From the NCBI GenBank assembly GCA_965644315.1, contig CBFFRQ010000067.1:496001-560000 (forward strand): a stretch of DNA of 64,000 bases. The letters run 5' to 3'. Source of the DNA: Caecitellus pseudoparvulus. Lineage: Eukaryota > Bigyra: Bicosoecida. A program made the translations under genes and the position numbers. The notes under the pieces are model-generated. The model saw only the letters and a list, made by a program, of their open reading frames with translations, was not told the origin of the DNA and did not search any database. Of this stretch, positions 8,481 to 20,547 are shown one piece after another. Within the stretch, counting starts at the first letter, position 1. Each line of letters begins with the position of its first letter.

Positions 8481-11400
8481 ATGGTGGATTCACCGACCAC
8501 CCAGCGGCGCCCAGCAGGCTCGCTCCCCGTGAGAGTGCTGTCCACACCCTTATCACAACTGTCCTTGGTGGTTCTGGTGCATGTTGCGCTTGACGCGCTG
8601 CTGCGTTGGACGGACTTCCCGGCACCCAGCGTCTCGGCAGATGGCCTCGCAGTGGCAGCGGCAGCAGCTGGCGCCCTCAGCTCACCTGAGGGCTTTGCCT
8701 TGCGTCAGTCCTTCGTCACCTGTGTGGCCTTGGGCACTTTTGCCTGGGGCATAGTTCTGCTGGCAGTGCTCTGCTTCCCTGGCCCTGCCAGCGTCGCGTT
8801 GGGACTGGGTGAGTTTCTTCCCAGTGTCGCTGTGCGAGGCCGCGGCACATCCGCGTGTCAGGGCGCAGCAGGCCTCGGGCACACCCCTCCTCCCTTCCCC
8901 TCACAGGCCACCTGTTGTCCGTTCCGGGGAAGGCCCCTCATGCGTCGCAGGGGAGCCCTACGTCTCAGACGCGAAACCATCCGGCTTCGGGGAGCTCTTC
9001 CTCCCGGCAAGCTGCCGCGCACGTGTTTTTAAGCAGCTGCGAGAGCTTGCACCAGGCAGGCACTGCTTTAGGGCACTGGCTGGTCAAGCCCATGCAGGTG
9101 CAAGCCACTCTCACATCGGTGGCGGCGCTGTACCTGCTGCTTGGGGGTGCGCAGTGTCTGCTGTGCGGAATTCTAGGACTGGCTGGAACGATGCCCATGG
9201 TCATGACTGGCTTCATTGGACCTGCTAGCAGCACTATGGGGATCGTGTTCGTGGCTGACCCGTCGGGCCTCATCCTAGCGCTCACCTGCGTGCCACTCAT
9301 GTGGCCGGCTCGCACGGTGCAGCGAAAACGCCCCATGGGCACGTCTTCCCCACCTGCCAGCCACTACTCCCCACGGTCGCAGGCCGCGTGCTGGTCCTGG
9401 CAGGGCGTGAAAGAGGCCCTGCTCATGTGGCCCACAGCGGTCATCCTGGCCCTCGTGCTGCTCTTCGTCGCGCCGTGCCTGGCCAAGCAGGCGCTGGCAA
9501 CCTTGGCTGGGCAAGCTGCCTCCGAGCAGCCACATGCACTGCTCGCGCTGTACTGCGTGCTGGCGCTGGCCCTTGTCGCGTGGGCAACAGTGAATACGCT
9601 GGCTCCCACTCAAGACGAGGTTGTGTCCCGTGCGCTGCGCAGCTTCTCAGCAGCGCTGCTGCCTATTTTGACGCTCATGTTGGTGGCTCCCGTGGCGCAG
9701 TGGGGCGTCGCCGTAGCAGGCATCACCGTCACAGCAGGGCCCACCCTCGTCCTCCTCCTGCCCATCCTCGTGGGCATCCTGGCCATTGGCGAGCTGCAGG
9801 GTGCACTCACTGCTTCACGGCAGCTGCTGCACCACTTCGCGCACGAAGCCCGTGGTCCAGCACAAAACGCCCTCGCGTCCGTCTCAAACACCTTCAAGTC
9901 CTTTGAGTGGCACTCAGCGGTGTCGCCGCAGCTGACAGCAGCCATCCTTGTGTTCTACGCAACTGGCAGCACGGTGCCGCTGAGCAGCGTGCTGACTGGC
10001 GGCGCGCCTGTTTCATCTCAGCCTGCTGGTGGCGTTGCGAGCAAGCCAGACAGCCGCCGCAGTGGGCCCACCCCTTCGCACCAACAAACCCAGCACCGCG
10101 GGAGCCTGCCCCCCCCCATCACCAGCCCCATTCACTTGCAAGAGCCGTCCTCTCAGGGGATGTCCAAGGCTGATGAGGGGGGGCTTGCCGCTGTGCGGAA
10201 CGTCGCCATTTCGCGGGGCATGGTGCCACTTCACACTGCCAAAGACGGACACGGTGGCGGCACACATACCGACAGTCCCTCTGGCGTCCCGCCTCGCCCT
10301 GCCCGCCAAACCATGGTCAAGAGCAAGACCCTAGGCAGCATTCGGGATGCTCGAGAAGCGCTGTGGGCAGGTGGGCGCACGTCACTCAGCCCGGCAGCTG
10401 CCTTTCGCCACCGAGGCTCGTCCCACGCCACGCCAAATGTGCAGGAAGCCTTTCGCAGGGAGATGTCCTACGCCATGTCCCAGGGCGCGTCCTCCGACCT
10501 GGACGGGGCTGAAGCCGTCACAGCTGAGTTTGTGCGCCAGTTCTTCTCAAACCCCACGGTGGTTCAGGCACTGCAACGGGAACTGGGCGGAGGCGGCGGC
10601 GGCGGCACAAGCAGTGGGGGCGACTCCCCAGCCTCTGGCCCCAGCAAAACGGGCCTGGGGGGGGCAGAGGGCTCTGCACTGGCAGCTGCCATGCACCGTG
10701 TTGCGTCGGCGCCTTGCCTGCGTGAGCACGTCCTGGCCCCCACCGCTGCCGTGTCTATGGGGCTGCTGGAGATCTCCTCCTCCCTGGACTTCCTCAAGGA
10801 CAACATGACGGCCACTCTGGACTTTGCGCGCATGCAATCAGGGAAGCAGAAGCTCAACCCTGCGCCATTCGGCATTTCGTACGTCGTGGGCAAGCTGCAG
10901 CACAGCAGCCGGCGCTCGTTCGCGGCGCGGGGCGTGACGGTGACGTGGAGGGACGCCTCCCTGCCCACCCTCATCGCCTGTGAGTGGATGGGAGACCGCC
11001 AGCGCATCTGCCAGGCAGCCATGAACATCTTGTCAAACGCCAGCAAGTACTCCCCTCAGGACACGGGGCAGGTGGAGGTGCTGACAGACTTGCAGCTGGA
11101 CCTGCCAGCGCCGGCACCACGGAACCGAGGGGGGTCCCTCTTTCGCAGCGGCACTAGCAGTGGCACGGGTACAGGCAGTGTGGGCTTCTCCACCAGTGTG
11201 GCCGTAGGGCTGTCAGATGCTGCCGCTGCCGCTGCCGCCGAGGAAGAGGTGGAGATGCTGGAGATCCCCGATTTCGACGGGGCCCTGGCTGCATTGCTGC
11301 AGAGTGCCGGCTTGGCGAAGTGGACCCGCCCGCCGCCTGCCGCCCCGGCAGTGGGCCTGATGCCCTCCCAGTTTGTCGATGACTCGGTTCCCCTGCCCTC

Positions 11401-13717
11401 CTTCCCGCCACAGGCAGCAGACAGCAAGGCACATGTGTCAGCGGCTGGCATTGGCACGCGCTCCACTTCCTCCGCCGCCCACAGTGGTTGTGAAGGGTGC
11501 CCTCCTGTGTCCCTGCCCAAGGGGACCAAGGTCACTTTCACCATGCGTGTGAAGGACAACGGCCCTGGCATGACACTCCAGCAGCAAGACGCAGTGTTCG
11601 ATGACTTTACTCGGCTGCACAAGGACAACAACGGCACAGGGCTGGGGCTGGGCATTGCCAGGGCGGGCATGCGCCTGCACGGTGGAGACGTGACAGTGCA
11701 GTCAGATGGGCCGGGTCAGGGCTGCACCTTCATCCTCTCTGTGCCGCTGCAACTGCACGCTGGTCGCACAGCATATGCTGACTCAGAACTCTCCGCTTCA
11801 GAGGAGGAGGAGTCCGCGGAGCCGCTGACTCCTGGGGGGCACACCATCGGAAGTCGCAGCTTTGGTGACCGCCTGCACACGACCTCTCACACCGCAAGCT
11901 CGGACGGGGCGCTGTCCAAGTCCCTCATGCGCGCAGTCAGTGGCAGCGTGGCCCCTAACCGTGGCCGCCTGAGCCCTGCTGCGGCAGGCGGCTCCATTGA
12001 GGATTTCACAGTGGTGGGAGGCGGCAGTGCAGAGCGTGTGGGGGACAGCAGTGACCCGCCCGTGGCCGGCACCGGGCCAGCCAGCACCCCCGTTAGCTCC
12101 GCTGCGCCCCCCCTTCGTGCTGGCCGAGATGTCAGCGCACACAGCGTCTCGGGCTCTGCAGCGCCACCCCCCGCCAGCCCAGCGTCGCGCCAGACAGGTG
12201 GCAGCATCAATCCCTGTGCCACAGCGCATGGCGCCAGCGCAGCGGATCTGCCCCGTGTCGGCACGGGGGGCTCGTTGCAGTTGCTGATGGGGGGCCGGCA
12301 CATGCCCACGTCAGGAACGGGGGCCTTGACTGGATCAGTCGGCATGTCCGGAGCGCTGTCTGGACGGGGCGCCGAGGACAGCAGCAGTCCCCCTGCGTCT
12401 GACTCGTCGGAGTATGACACTGTTGGGGGCACGGCGAGAGTGTATGCGGTGCAGGGCGGCGGCATGCCCCGCATGCCGACACTGCACTCCACTGCGCACA
12501 CCACATCCCCTTCCAGCACCACGTCGGCCAGTGGTGGCACGCACAGCGGGTGGGATGTGCACACCCCTGCAGCGCCGGAGTCTGCGCCTGCCCAAGCAGT
12601 GAGCTCGGCACCGCCCGTCTCAGAAGTGGTCATTGCGAGCAGTGTCACACGCACCAGCACCGCAGAGCTGGTGGGAGGCGCCGTGGGCCCAGGGGGCACC
12701 TCCATGCCCACCAGTGGTGGGGGTTGGACCATGGCCACTGTGGATAGTCTAGAATCCCTTGAAGAAGACCACGCCCAGCCAGAAGGTGGGCGTGGCGGGG
12801 AGGAGCAGGGCATGAGCCACTCCGGGCCTGTGGGGCTCCAACGTAAGCAACGTGGCAGCTTGAAAGGCGGCGAAATGAGCCCCATTCGCAGTGCCACTGG
12901 TGGCCCTGACCTGCACCGCATTGGCTCTGGCTCCACCGCACACCATCCACGAGGCTCGCTGCTCAGCATCAGCAGCATGAGCAGCACGGGGGGAGGGGGG
13001 GAGCCCTCACGTGTCTCAGGGCCGCCGCCTAGTGGAGAGGGCAGCATAGGGCACCATCGAGGGGGCTCTGGCGGCTCCCACTACCACAAACGGGGCGGCA
13101 GCGGCTTCACCGTGGACAGCGGAGGCGTGGATGCCTCCAGCGCCAGCGTAGGCCCACGGCGGCAGCCCAAGCAGCGCGCCATGCATATTCTGTTGGCAGA
13201 TGACGATAAGACCCTGCGCAAGCTGCTCAGGCGCAACTTACCGGATCCCCTCCAGACTCTGCACTACGCTGCCCTCGTGGACGCCGTGCCGACGGGAGAA
13301 GCAGCACTCGAGTTGTGGCGCGAGGTGGCTGCGCAGCACCTGGCCCCCAGCGACTCGCCCCCACCTACCCAGCTGAAGAAGGTGCTGGCCCGCTTGCCAT
13401 TCACACATGTCATCCTGGACAGCAACATGCCCCCTGGCATGTCAGGGCAGGAAGCAGCCCGCATGTTCCGGGCAGGCGGCTTCGAAGGCGTCATCCTCGG
13501 CTTGACTGGGGATGGCGAGCCAGAGGACATTGCAGCGTTCAAGGACGCCGGCGCAGACAACGTCCTCGTGAAGCCGGTGTATATGGAAGACATGGCCAAG
13601 GCTTTGCGAAAGGCTGCTCGCAGCCGCAAAGCCGCGCGAGCCTCCGTGTGTGTCGAGGGCCTGGAACCGACCAAAGCCGCCACCGCACATTCCCCCGGGA
13701 AGCAACTGGGGCACTGA
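8481..13717 (+). CDS. Polytopic membrane hybrid histidine kinase with C-terminal receiver domain
   Basis: Two-component sensor of 1,712 residues from two exons (8481-8808 and 8907-13717; GTGAGT donor, CACAG acceptor, phase 1). The first ~400 residues hold about eight hydrophobic segments, for example VTCVALGTFAWGIVLLAVL, LYLLLGGAQCLLCGIL, VILALVLLFVAPCL and LVLLLPILVGILAI. The H box is FAHEARGPAQNAL with His422. The N box (NILSNASKY) is near residue 816, G1 (DNGPGM) near 993, the F box is VFDDFTRL and G2 is GTGLGLGIARAGM. A Ser/Gly-rich linker of roughly 480 residues leads to the receiver: acidic ADDD near 1541, phosphoacceptor Asp1614 (VILDSNMPP), the conserved Thr in LGLTG, and Lys1664 (VLVKPV). 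His and Asp are both present, so intramolecular phosphorelay is likely; a separate HPt partner would be needed. The spacing between catalytic boxes is far larger than usual. The ligand is unknown. Confidence 0.93.
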
Positions 13718-14344
13718 CTCTTGTTGTGCATGCATCCGGCACTTCTGGCAGCTTGACCAGGCCCTTCGCCTGTGTGCTTCCCCGGGCGACACTGCGCTGA
13801 GCCTGTCGTTTTCGGTGAGTGACGTCTGTGTGTGTGTGGCGATGGATGGGCGTGCCGAGCTGCCCTTTGCAGCGCCCACACTCTGCCTGCCGTGCTAGTC
13901 ACGACCAGCAACCTCGAATACATCCGTCCATGCTTGTAGTAGGCGCAGCTTGGCTGCCACGTCCATGCAGCGCCCTGTGTGACGCAGAGTGTGCGAGTTC
14001 TGCGAGGCGCGTTTCTCGCCTCCTCCACGCAGTGCACTTTGCGTGAGGGTGCAGGTGCCGGGCTGAGTGCCTCCACCAATCATCGCAGCTGGCAGACGCA
14101 GGCCCTGGAAACAACAAATCAAAAAGACCCACCCAACGTTGGCCACCCGATGCCACGCACAGTGTGGCCCTTCCACCTTGCAAGGGGGCTGCCAGCCAGC
14201 GAAGTTGGCCGGCTTTGCACCACACCTTGCGCTAGGGGACTCTCGCAGCAGTGACTCAGCGCTTGCTCAGCCCACACGCGGAGTAAGGGGGCAGCTGGCA
14301 CACCAGACGCAAAGTTGAAGTCGTGCCCGCCGCTGCCTTGCAGC
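13718..14344. other. Intergenic region, histidine kinase 3' end to Myt1-like 5' end
   Basis: These 627 bases probably combine the 3' UTR of the histidine kinase and the promoter of the next gene. There is a short GT run (GTGTGTGTGTGG near 13828) and an A-rich patch (AACAAATCAAAAAGA near 14112). Short open frames on both strands lack domain signal. I see no RNA gene. Confidence 0.35.
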
Positions 14345-17300
14345 ATGGATGGTTCATCGGGCACGGACAGCAGTTCAGCACCTCCAGCCAGCCACGCGCC
14401 TGCTCCTCAAATGAGCTCTCCCGGGCACCGGTCGTCTGAACCCGTCCGGGAGGCCGCAGATCCCAGGTGTGGCGCAGAAGTGGCCCGTTTGTACACAGAC
14501 TTCATCATAAGGGGGTCCTTGGGCAGGGGACGGTGAGTCCAGCGCGATGTGCGCTGTAACGCGGTCTCGCTTGGGTGCAGAAACGCGAGCGAAACGGGTA
14601 GGCAGCGAACCTCGCTGCGCGCCTCGCAGGCACGGCAAGGTCCTGCTCGCTCGGGGGCGCGTTGATGATCTTGACTACGCTGTGAAGGTTTTGGGTCCCT
14701 TCACGCGGCACACAGCTTCGCCTGCGCGCCGGGAGGTGCAAGCTCTCGCTGCCTGTAGCAGCCCGCACATCTGCCGCTATCATACCGCGTGGGAGGAGGC
14801 CCTGCACGATGGACTGTACATGTACATTGTCACGGAAAAGTGCCACGCAAGTGTGCCTCAGTTGGTGGACTTGCAGCGCGGAGGTGCGTGCAGAGCTGCC
14901 GCCTTGGGCGGTGTTTGTCTAGCTGCACTGCCCAACGCCAGTCCGCTGCGAAGGCAACCTGCCGCCCCACTTGCGCCACACAAGCCTGCCTCCTGGCTTC
15001 CCGCAGACTCACCTGTGATATTGTCCGAGGAGACCTTGTTGGACTTTACGCGTCACATTGGCCTGGCTCTCGCCGAAGTGCACAGACAAGGCTGGGCTCA
15101 CTTGGATGTGAAGCCCTCCAACATCCTCGCCTCCATTGCTCCTGGTGAGGCGCTCGTCTTCAAGCTGGCCGACTTTGGCAGGGCAGTGAAGCTGGGAGAC
15201 TCTTACGCAGAAGAAGGTGACGACAGGTGCGTGCAGGGCATCTGCCCGGCAGTGTCCATGCGCACAGCTATTCAAAGCTTCTTGGGCAGCTGCAGCACGC
15301 TCCTCTCGTGCGGGTCTGCACAGGTACATGGCGCCCGAGCTGCTGAACCAGAAGCAGAAAGATCTGACCAAGTGTGACATTTACTCCCTGGGTGCTACCC
15401 TTCTGGAGCTTGCGCTGTACGTCTGCTGCCGCCTGCCCTGGGACTGGACTTCCCTGCGGGACACGTTCCGCTTTTTCGCCGCTGCCCTCTCAGGCGGAAG
15501 CCTTTCGAGGACTGTGAGCAAGAGCTCGCCTTGCTCCAGGCAGTGGAACCAAGCACCATTCCAGGACTTTCTGATGAGCTCCGTTCTCTCCTCCAGCGCA
15601 TGTTGGTATGTCAGCGCCTTGGAGAGTCCGCACGAGAAACTCCGCAGCAACCCCACGAGACTTGTCACGTCACTTGCAGGCACGAGACCCAGCGGACCGA
15701 CCCAGCGCACAGGAACTGCTACAAGACCCCGTTCTGGCCCCTGTGCCTCGTTCTTCTGTCGAAGAAGAGGCCAGGGTGTCTGCTAGCTTGCACTCTAAGC
15801 TCGCTGAAGCGGCGCAGGAGGCGGGGCAAGCTCGGGCTGCCTTGGGCCAGCTGCAGGAAGCCGCCTCTGCCACTCTTCACGCTGCAGCTGGAGCCAGTGG
15901 GGGTGCTCCTAGCCCGGCACTGTCTTCAGCCTTGGAACGCCTGCAGTCTGTGGTGGCAGAACACTCCACAATGCCTCTTGCGCCAGGCGCTTTGGTGACC
16001 ACGTGCACTTCGCCGCCCACCAACGCACCTGAGCCACCAGGGTTGGCACCCCCTCAGCGCAGCCCTCCCGGCCACGTTCTGAATGGCAGCAGTGGCTCCA
16101 TTGATGAGCCCAGTGTGTTGGACCCCCCCTCCTGCTTGGACCTGTCAGCAACTGGCCGGTTCGGTCAGCAGTTCGGGGACCATGCGTCCACTTCGTATGC
16201 CCCGTCACCCGTCAACCGTGTCCCAGACACGCCCCCTCACACCCACGGCCGGCGACGTGGGCTCTCACTGGGAGGTGGGCGGGAGATCACTGCCACAGGC
16301 GACAGCGTGTCAGAGGCCAGCACAGTTGCTGGAAGGCCACGGGCACCCTCGACTCCAGCCAGAACTCCAACCAGCCGCGCACTGCACTTCGGCGCACCAG
16401 GGGAGTTGGGCCGCTCAGCTCCCGTTCAAGGGGGCGCCTTCTCCCCACCGCATGCCTGGGGTGCAGGTGGCGCACTGCATGCGGACATGACGAACAGGCG
16501 ACGAGGCAGTGCCAGCAGTGGCCTCGTGGAGGTGGCTCGCTCCCTGACTCACGACGGCGCGTTCGAAGGGCGGGACCTTACCCAGGACAGCATGGACGGC
16601 GTGGACACCGCCTCCTTGCAAGCCAACCGCAAGTTCCACCTCCGTGGCAGCAAGAAGCGCAGCCTGCATCCAAGCAGCGATGATTGTGATGGTGACACCC
16701 GGGATACGCTGTCACCTAGGGCTTTGGGCGCCACCTGTGGCTCTCCCCTCGCTTCACCCTTAGGCATTCACTCTGCTGGGCCCCACGGGCGCAGCTGGGC
16801 CGATGGTACCGGCCCGGAGAGCTCAGGGCACAGTGTAGCAGGTGCTTCGACAGGGGGTGACGTGGGGGGTGCCCTGCACTGCGGCTCGAGTGTGTCGACA
16901 CCTCGCGCTGACTCAGACAGCGGGGAGTGCGACTTGTCCGCCGCTGCCCCTGCTGCGTCCCAGCGCCCTGCCAAAGTGCAGCGTGGGGGGACCTCCCCGA
17001 CGCCTGCCTGTAACTCCGGCCCCAGCCATCAGCCAGCGGTTGCGGGGGCGGGGCGCTGGGGGCTCCCCGTGCCGTTCCCAGTGCCCAGGGCGGCAGATCC
17101 CAATGACTTGCAGGCTGCCTCCACGCGCTCCACCTCCTCCCCGCCTTCCCTGCAAGACTCGGGCATCGTGACGGATGGAGAGGAGGAGGGGCGAGACGTA
17201 GAGGTTGCAGAAGCGATCGGCGTCAGCGATGAGTCCGCTGGTGTCACACCTCGCATTCGCCTGCCCCCCCGCAACCGGGCCCTACCTCCCATCAGCGCGC

Positions 17301-17779
17301 CCGGCGCCCAGAACGTGTCAGGCGACATCTCTGGCGCCTTGTTTTCGACGCCCACGCCGCACGGGCCCGGTGTGACAGCCGACAGACACTCCGCCTTGCA
17401 TACACCCCAGCCACGCAGTGACGCGCTGTCTTCCTCCCCCTCAGCTCTGGCTCGGAGGGGCAGAGGCTCCCCCGTGCTGCCCCTCCCCCCTGATACGGCC
17501 GAACGTTTCAGACACATCCTGGCCACCCCCTCCAGCCTGCCCCCTCCACGCATATCGGCTGGGAGGGTAGGGGGGGGGCCAATCGGGGGGGAGCACCTCC
17601 CCCTCACCCACACCCACGCTCCGGCCACTGCTCCGCCTAACCTCAGTGCGAGGCAGTTGGTCGGTGCTCAGCGGCCCCTGCAGGGCATGCCCACAGCCGT
17701 CGCTGCAGCCGCAGCAGACCCTGTTTCCACAGTGCTGCACTTCAGCCCCACACCAGGGGGGGGCAGGAAGTCGGCATAG
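14345..17779 (+). CDS. Wee1/Myt1-family protein kinase with long disordered tail
   Basis: Kinase of the family that inhibits CDKs by phosphorylating the CDK ATP loop. Six exons were inferred: 14345-14532, 14630-14883, 15007-15226, 15324-15416, 15494-15605 and 15680-17779. All are phase-consistent and give 988 residues. Exon 1 carries YTDFIIRGSLGRGR, the start of the kinase with the Gly-rich loop; exon 2 carries the ATP lysine (YAVKVL). The catalytic loop HLDVKPSNIL replaces the usual HRD with HLD, as Wee1/Myt1 kinases do. Next come LADFGRAVKLGD and the activation segment EEGDDRYMAPELL, closer to Myt1 than to Wee1. RDPADRPSAQELL closes the domain. The remaining ~640 residues are Ser/Pro/Gly-rich with no recognisable domain and several SP/TP sites. 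No membrane segment like that of animal Myt1 is obvious. Confidence 0.9.
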
Positions 17780-18015
17780 TCTCCTAGGCTTCCTCCTTGC
17801 ACAGACACCAAGAACGTTTGGCTCTGTACGTTTTTTCTCGGTGTGTTGTGTCTCCCTGCGCCGGTGTTACGCTGCCAGAGCGCGCATGTGTGCTCTGGTA
17901 GTGGTGCGTGATTTGCTTGGTGCTCTCGCTTTGCTGCCGCGGCTTTTTGGCAGCTTTCTATCCATGTGCGATCTCAATGCATTTCTTTCGCTCGGCGACA
18001 GGGGTCAGAGCACAC

Positions 18016-20319
18016 TCAGGAGGGCACTGGGAGGTCGGCGCATGGGCCGTCGCAGAAATTTTTGATGATGCCGTCGTTCAGGAATGCCCCCGTCGCGTCT
18101 TGTGCCTGAGGCGTGCGGCGAGTGTACTCATGGGTATCAGCCTTGCTGGGGGGCACATTGATGAAGGGAACTGTGGGAATGCCGTGGAACTGGAAGCCCT
18201 GGATGGCGTTGCCCGACGTGCGCGTGGCGGAGTCAGGGATGAAGTCGAAGCCGTACAGCGTCACATTCCCCTCATGAATGGCCTTGTTGCCCTCGAACAT
18301 GACTGCCCCCACGCTGCGTCCGATGAACTGCCCGCCCAGCCACGTCACCTGTGCGTCCCCGTCGCCATAGTGCACAATGACGCGGTGTGCCGGCGTGCCG
18401 GGCAGCGGGTCACGGGAAATGGTGTGCAGGTACCCCACAGGGTCCATCTGATTCCACAGCAGCTGGAACAAGCCCAGCACTGCAAAACGGGAGATGGTGT
18501 TGGAAAAACGCAGGCGGATGTCAATGTTCAGCGTCTCAAAGTCCTTGGAACGCGGCAGCAGGAGGGAGTACGGCGCCCCTGCCACACCCAGCACTCCCCG
18601 CTCCACGTCCGTGCTGACGCCCATGTACACGCCTCCCATGATGCCACCCTGAGAGTTGCCGTAATACCCACGCTTGGTGGGGTCGATGACATTCTGCCCT
18701 TTGTACGAAAAGGCGGCGTCGTTCACCAGGCTCGTTGTGGCACAGCGCATGGACACGAGAGCATTCAGCATGCCCTGGTGCATGCGATCAGGGATCATGA
18801 GGAAGTCAGACATGTTGGTAGCGATCATCAGCGCAACGCCCTGTGATGGTTGAAGGGTGTGCATGCGGTGAGTGCAGGGCAAGGCAGCGGGCAGGGCGCG
18901 GCGCAACGCACGACAACATCATCTCCTGACAGCCCAATCCAGTCCGTGGCGATGTACACATACTTGTTCTTGCCGCCTTCCACCTGCAAGTAATGGTCCT
19001 CCACTTCCTCCCGAGAGCCAAACAGACCGTGGCCGTACTGCACCACTCGTGCAGCCTCAAAAGTGGAGCTGTTCACAACACCCAGCGGGATGATGGCAGT
19101 GAAGTTCACCCACACCATCTCCGTGAACTGCGGCATGCCTGTGGTGGGATCCAGCACCAGCCGCACATCCATGCCTGGGCCCTTCTGGTTCAAGTACCAG
19201 GGCACTTGCACCGCCCCTTCAATGTGGCGGAAGGTGACGTCGTCGGGGTTCTCTCGGATGGAGTAGATTTTATGTGCTGGGCCTCCGGCTGGCAGGCGAG
19301 CAAAGGCGTCGTCTCGCATGCTGACGAACTTGCCAGTCCACTGCTGCGTGCTGCCCACGGTAAACTCCCAGGCAAGCTGCATGGTAGCCTGGCTGCCGCC
19401 CCACCCAGGGGCCGCGTCCACCGCCTTAAACAGGGCAGCGTACTCCGCTCGTCGGTTTATCACGGCAGGGTCTGTGGAGGGGCTGCCGTCCCGCAGTGCC
19501 TTGAAGGCAGCTGAAGGGGGCACGGGGGCTCCAGAACTGGCGGTGGTCAAGTTGCGCATGGCGACGATGTACGTCGCGCCATCCTCCAGGCGGGCTGCTG
19601 GCGTCATGATGAGGGTGCGGGCGTAGTCGTGTCCGTCCTCCCACCCGTCACTGCGAGGACCAGGGGGAGTGGAGACGGTGCGCATGGGACGGCGGGCGTG
19701 TTTCGAGAGGAGGCAGACACACCTTGAGTGGTCCAGCTCAAGCCAGTGGGCCACAACTTCGCCTGTGCCCTTGTTCAGCAGCAACGTAGGGCTGTCAGGC
19801 GCAGTGGACGCTGCCATATCCCAGAAACTGGGAAGGGGGGAGGGGTGGGTGTGTGCAACACTGCGGAGCTGTGCAGCCTCAAGCCAGGGGACTCACTGAG
19901 GTACGTTGGAGATGTCCAGGTCCTCGAAGTACGTCATGATGGGCCCCCCTGGTGAAAAGCCGTCCAAGCCATTCCAGCCCGCTGCAGGGTCAATGCGCAG
20001 CCCGGAGTTATCGGCGGGGAATGTCTCGGCACCGAACGCAGTGCGGCCCTGCTCATTCAACCAGAAGTTGTTGGGCCATGGAAACATGCCTGGGCAACAG
20101 GGCACCGGCGGCAGGGCGGTGCAAGCGGCATTCACAGGCGGCTCGGCTTCGCGACCAAGTGCAGTGCAGCAGCAGGCACCACGCCAACGCACAGTTCACA
20201 GGCTCAAGTGGGTCGCAGTCACCGTAAGCTGCTGCCTCGGCATCGGCACCACGAAGTGAAGTAGCTTGAATGCAGGCGGTTGCTGCCGCCGCAACGAGGA
20301 TGGCGGTCAGCGCTTTCAT
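18016..20319 (-). CDS. Secreted alpha/beta hydrolase (bacterial lipase-like), 5 exons
   Basis: Exons 20319-20193, 20089-19897, 19827-19723, 19650-18912 and 18840-18016 join in phase to 662 residues. The N-terminus MKALTAILVAAAATACIQA is a signal peptide. The following CDPLEPVNCMFPWPNNFWL and LDGFSPGGPIMTYF resemble a family of secreted bacterial proteins whose N-terminal part is described as a virulence-factor-lipase-like domain; that name comes from memory and is uncertain. Further on, VVQYGHGLFGSREEVED and DWIGLSGDDVV precede the nucleophile elbow YYGNSQGGIMGG, a GxSxGG serine. Candidate acid and base residues lie in VIVHYGDGDAQV and FQFHGIPTVPF. An extracellular or lysosomal esterase/lipase is likely. 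The presence of signal-peptide and multiple host-type introns means it is a resident nuclear gene, whatever its origin. Confidence 0.85.
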
Positions 20320-20547
20320 GCTGTTTGGTTTGCGCGGCCTCCGATAACTCCGCAGGGAACGGTGACAGGACGGCAAGGTCGTTTTGGGCAAGGGAAAGCT
20401 CGAGAAAAGCGCGTGCGCACACGCCTTGTGACCAAGGACACCAGTGCATTACAGCCTGTGCTGTTCAGACTTTGGATTGTGCCCTCCGTCCCACCTGCAC
20501 GCCACCCAACCCACAGCGCCAAAAGCCACTCCGCGCTGGGCAGGCGG

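Noticed and set aside
11887-13047. Antisense frame of 386 codons in the histidine kinase linker
   Set aside because: Composition artefact of Ser/Gly-rich coding sequence; no domain.
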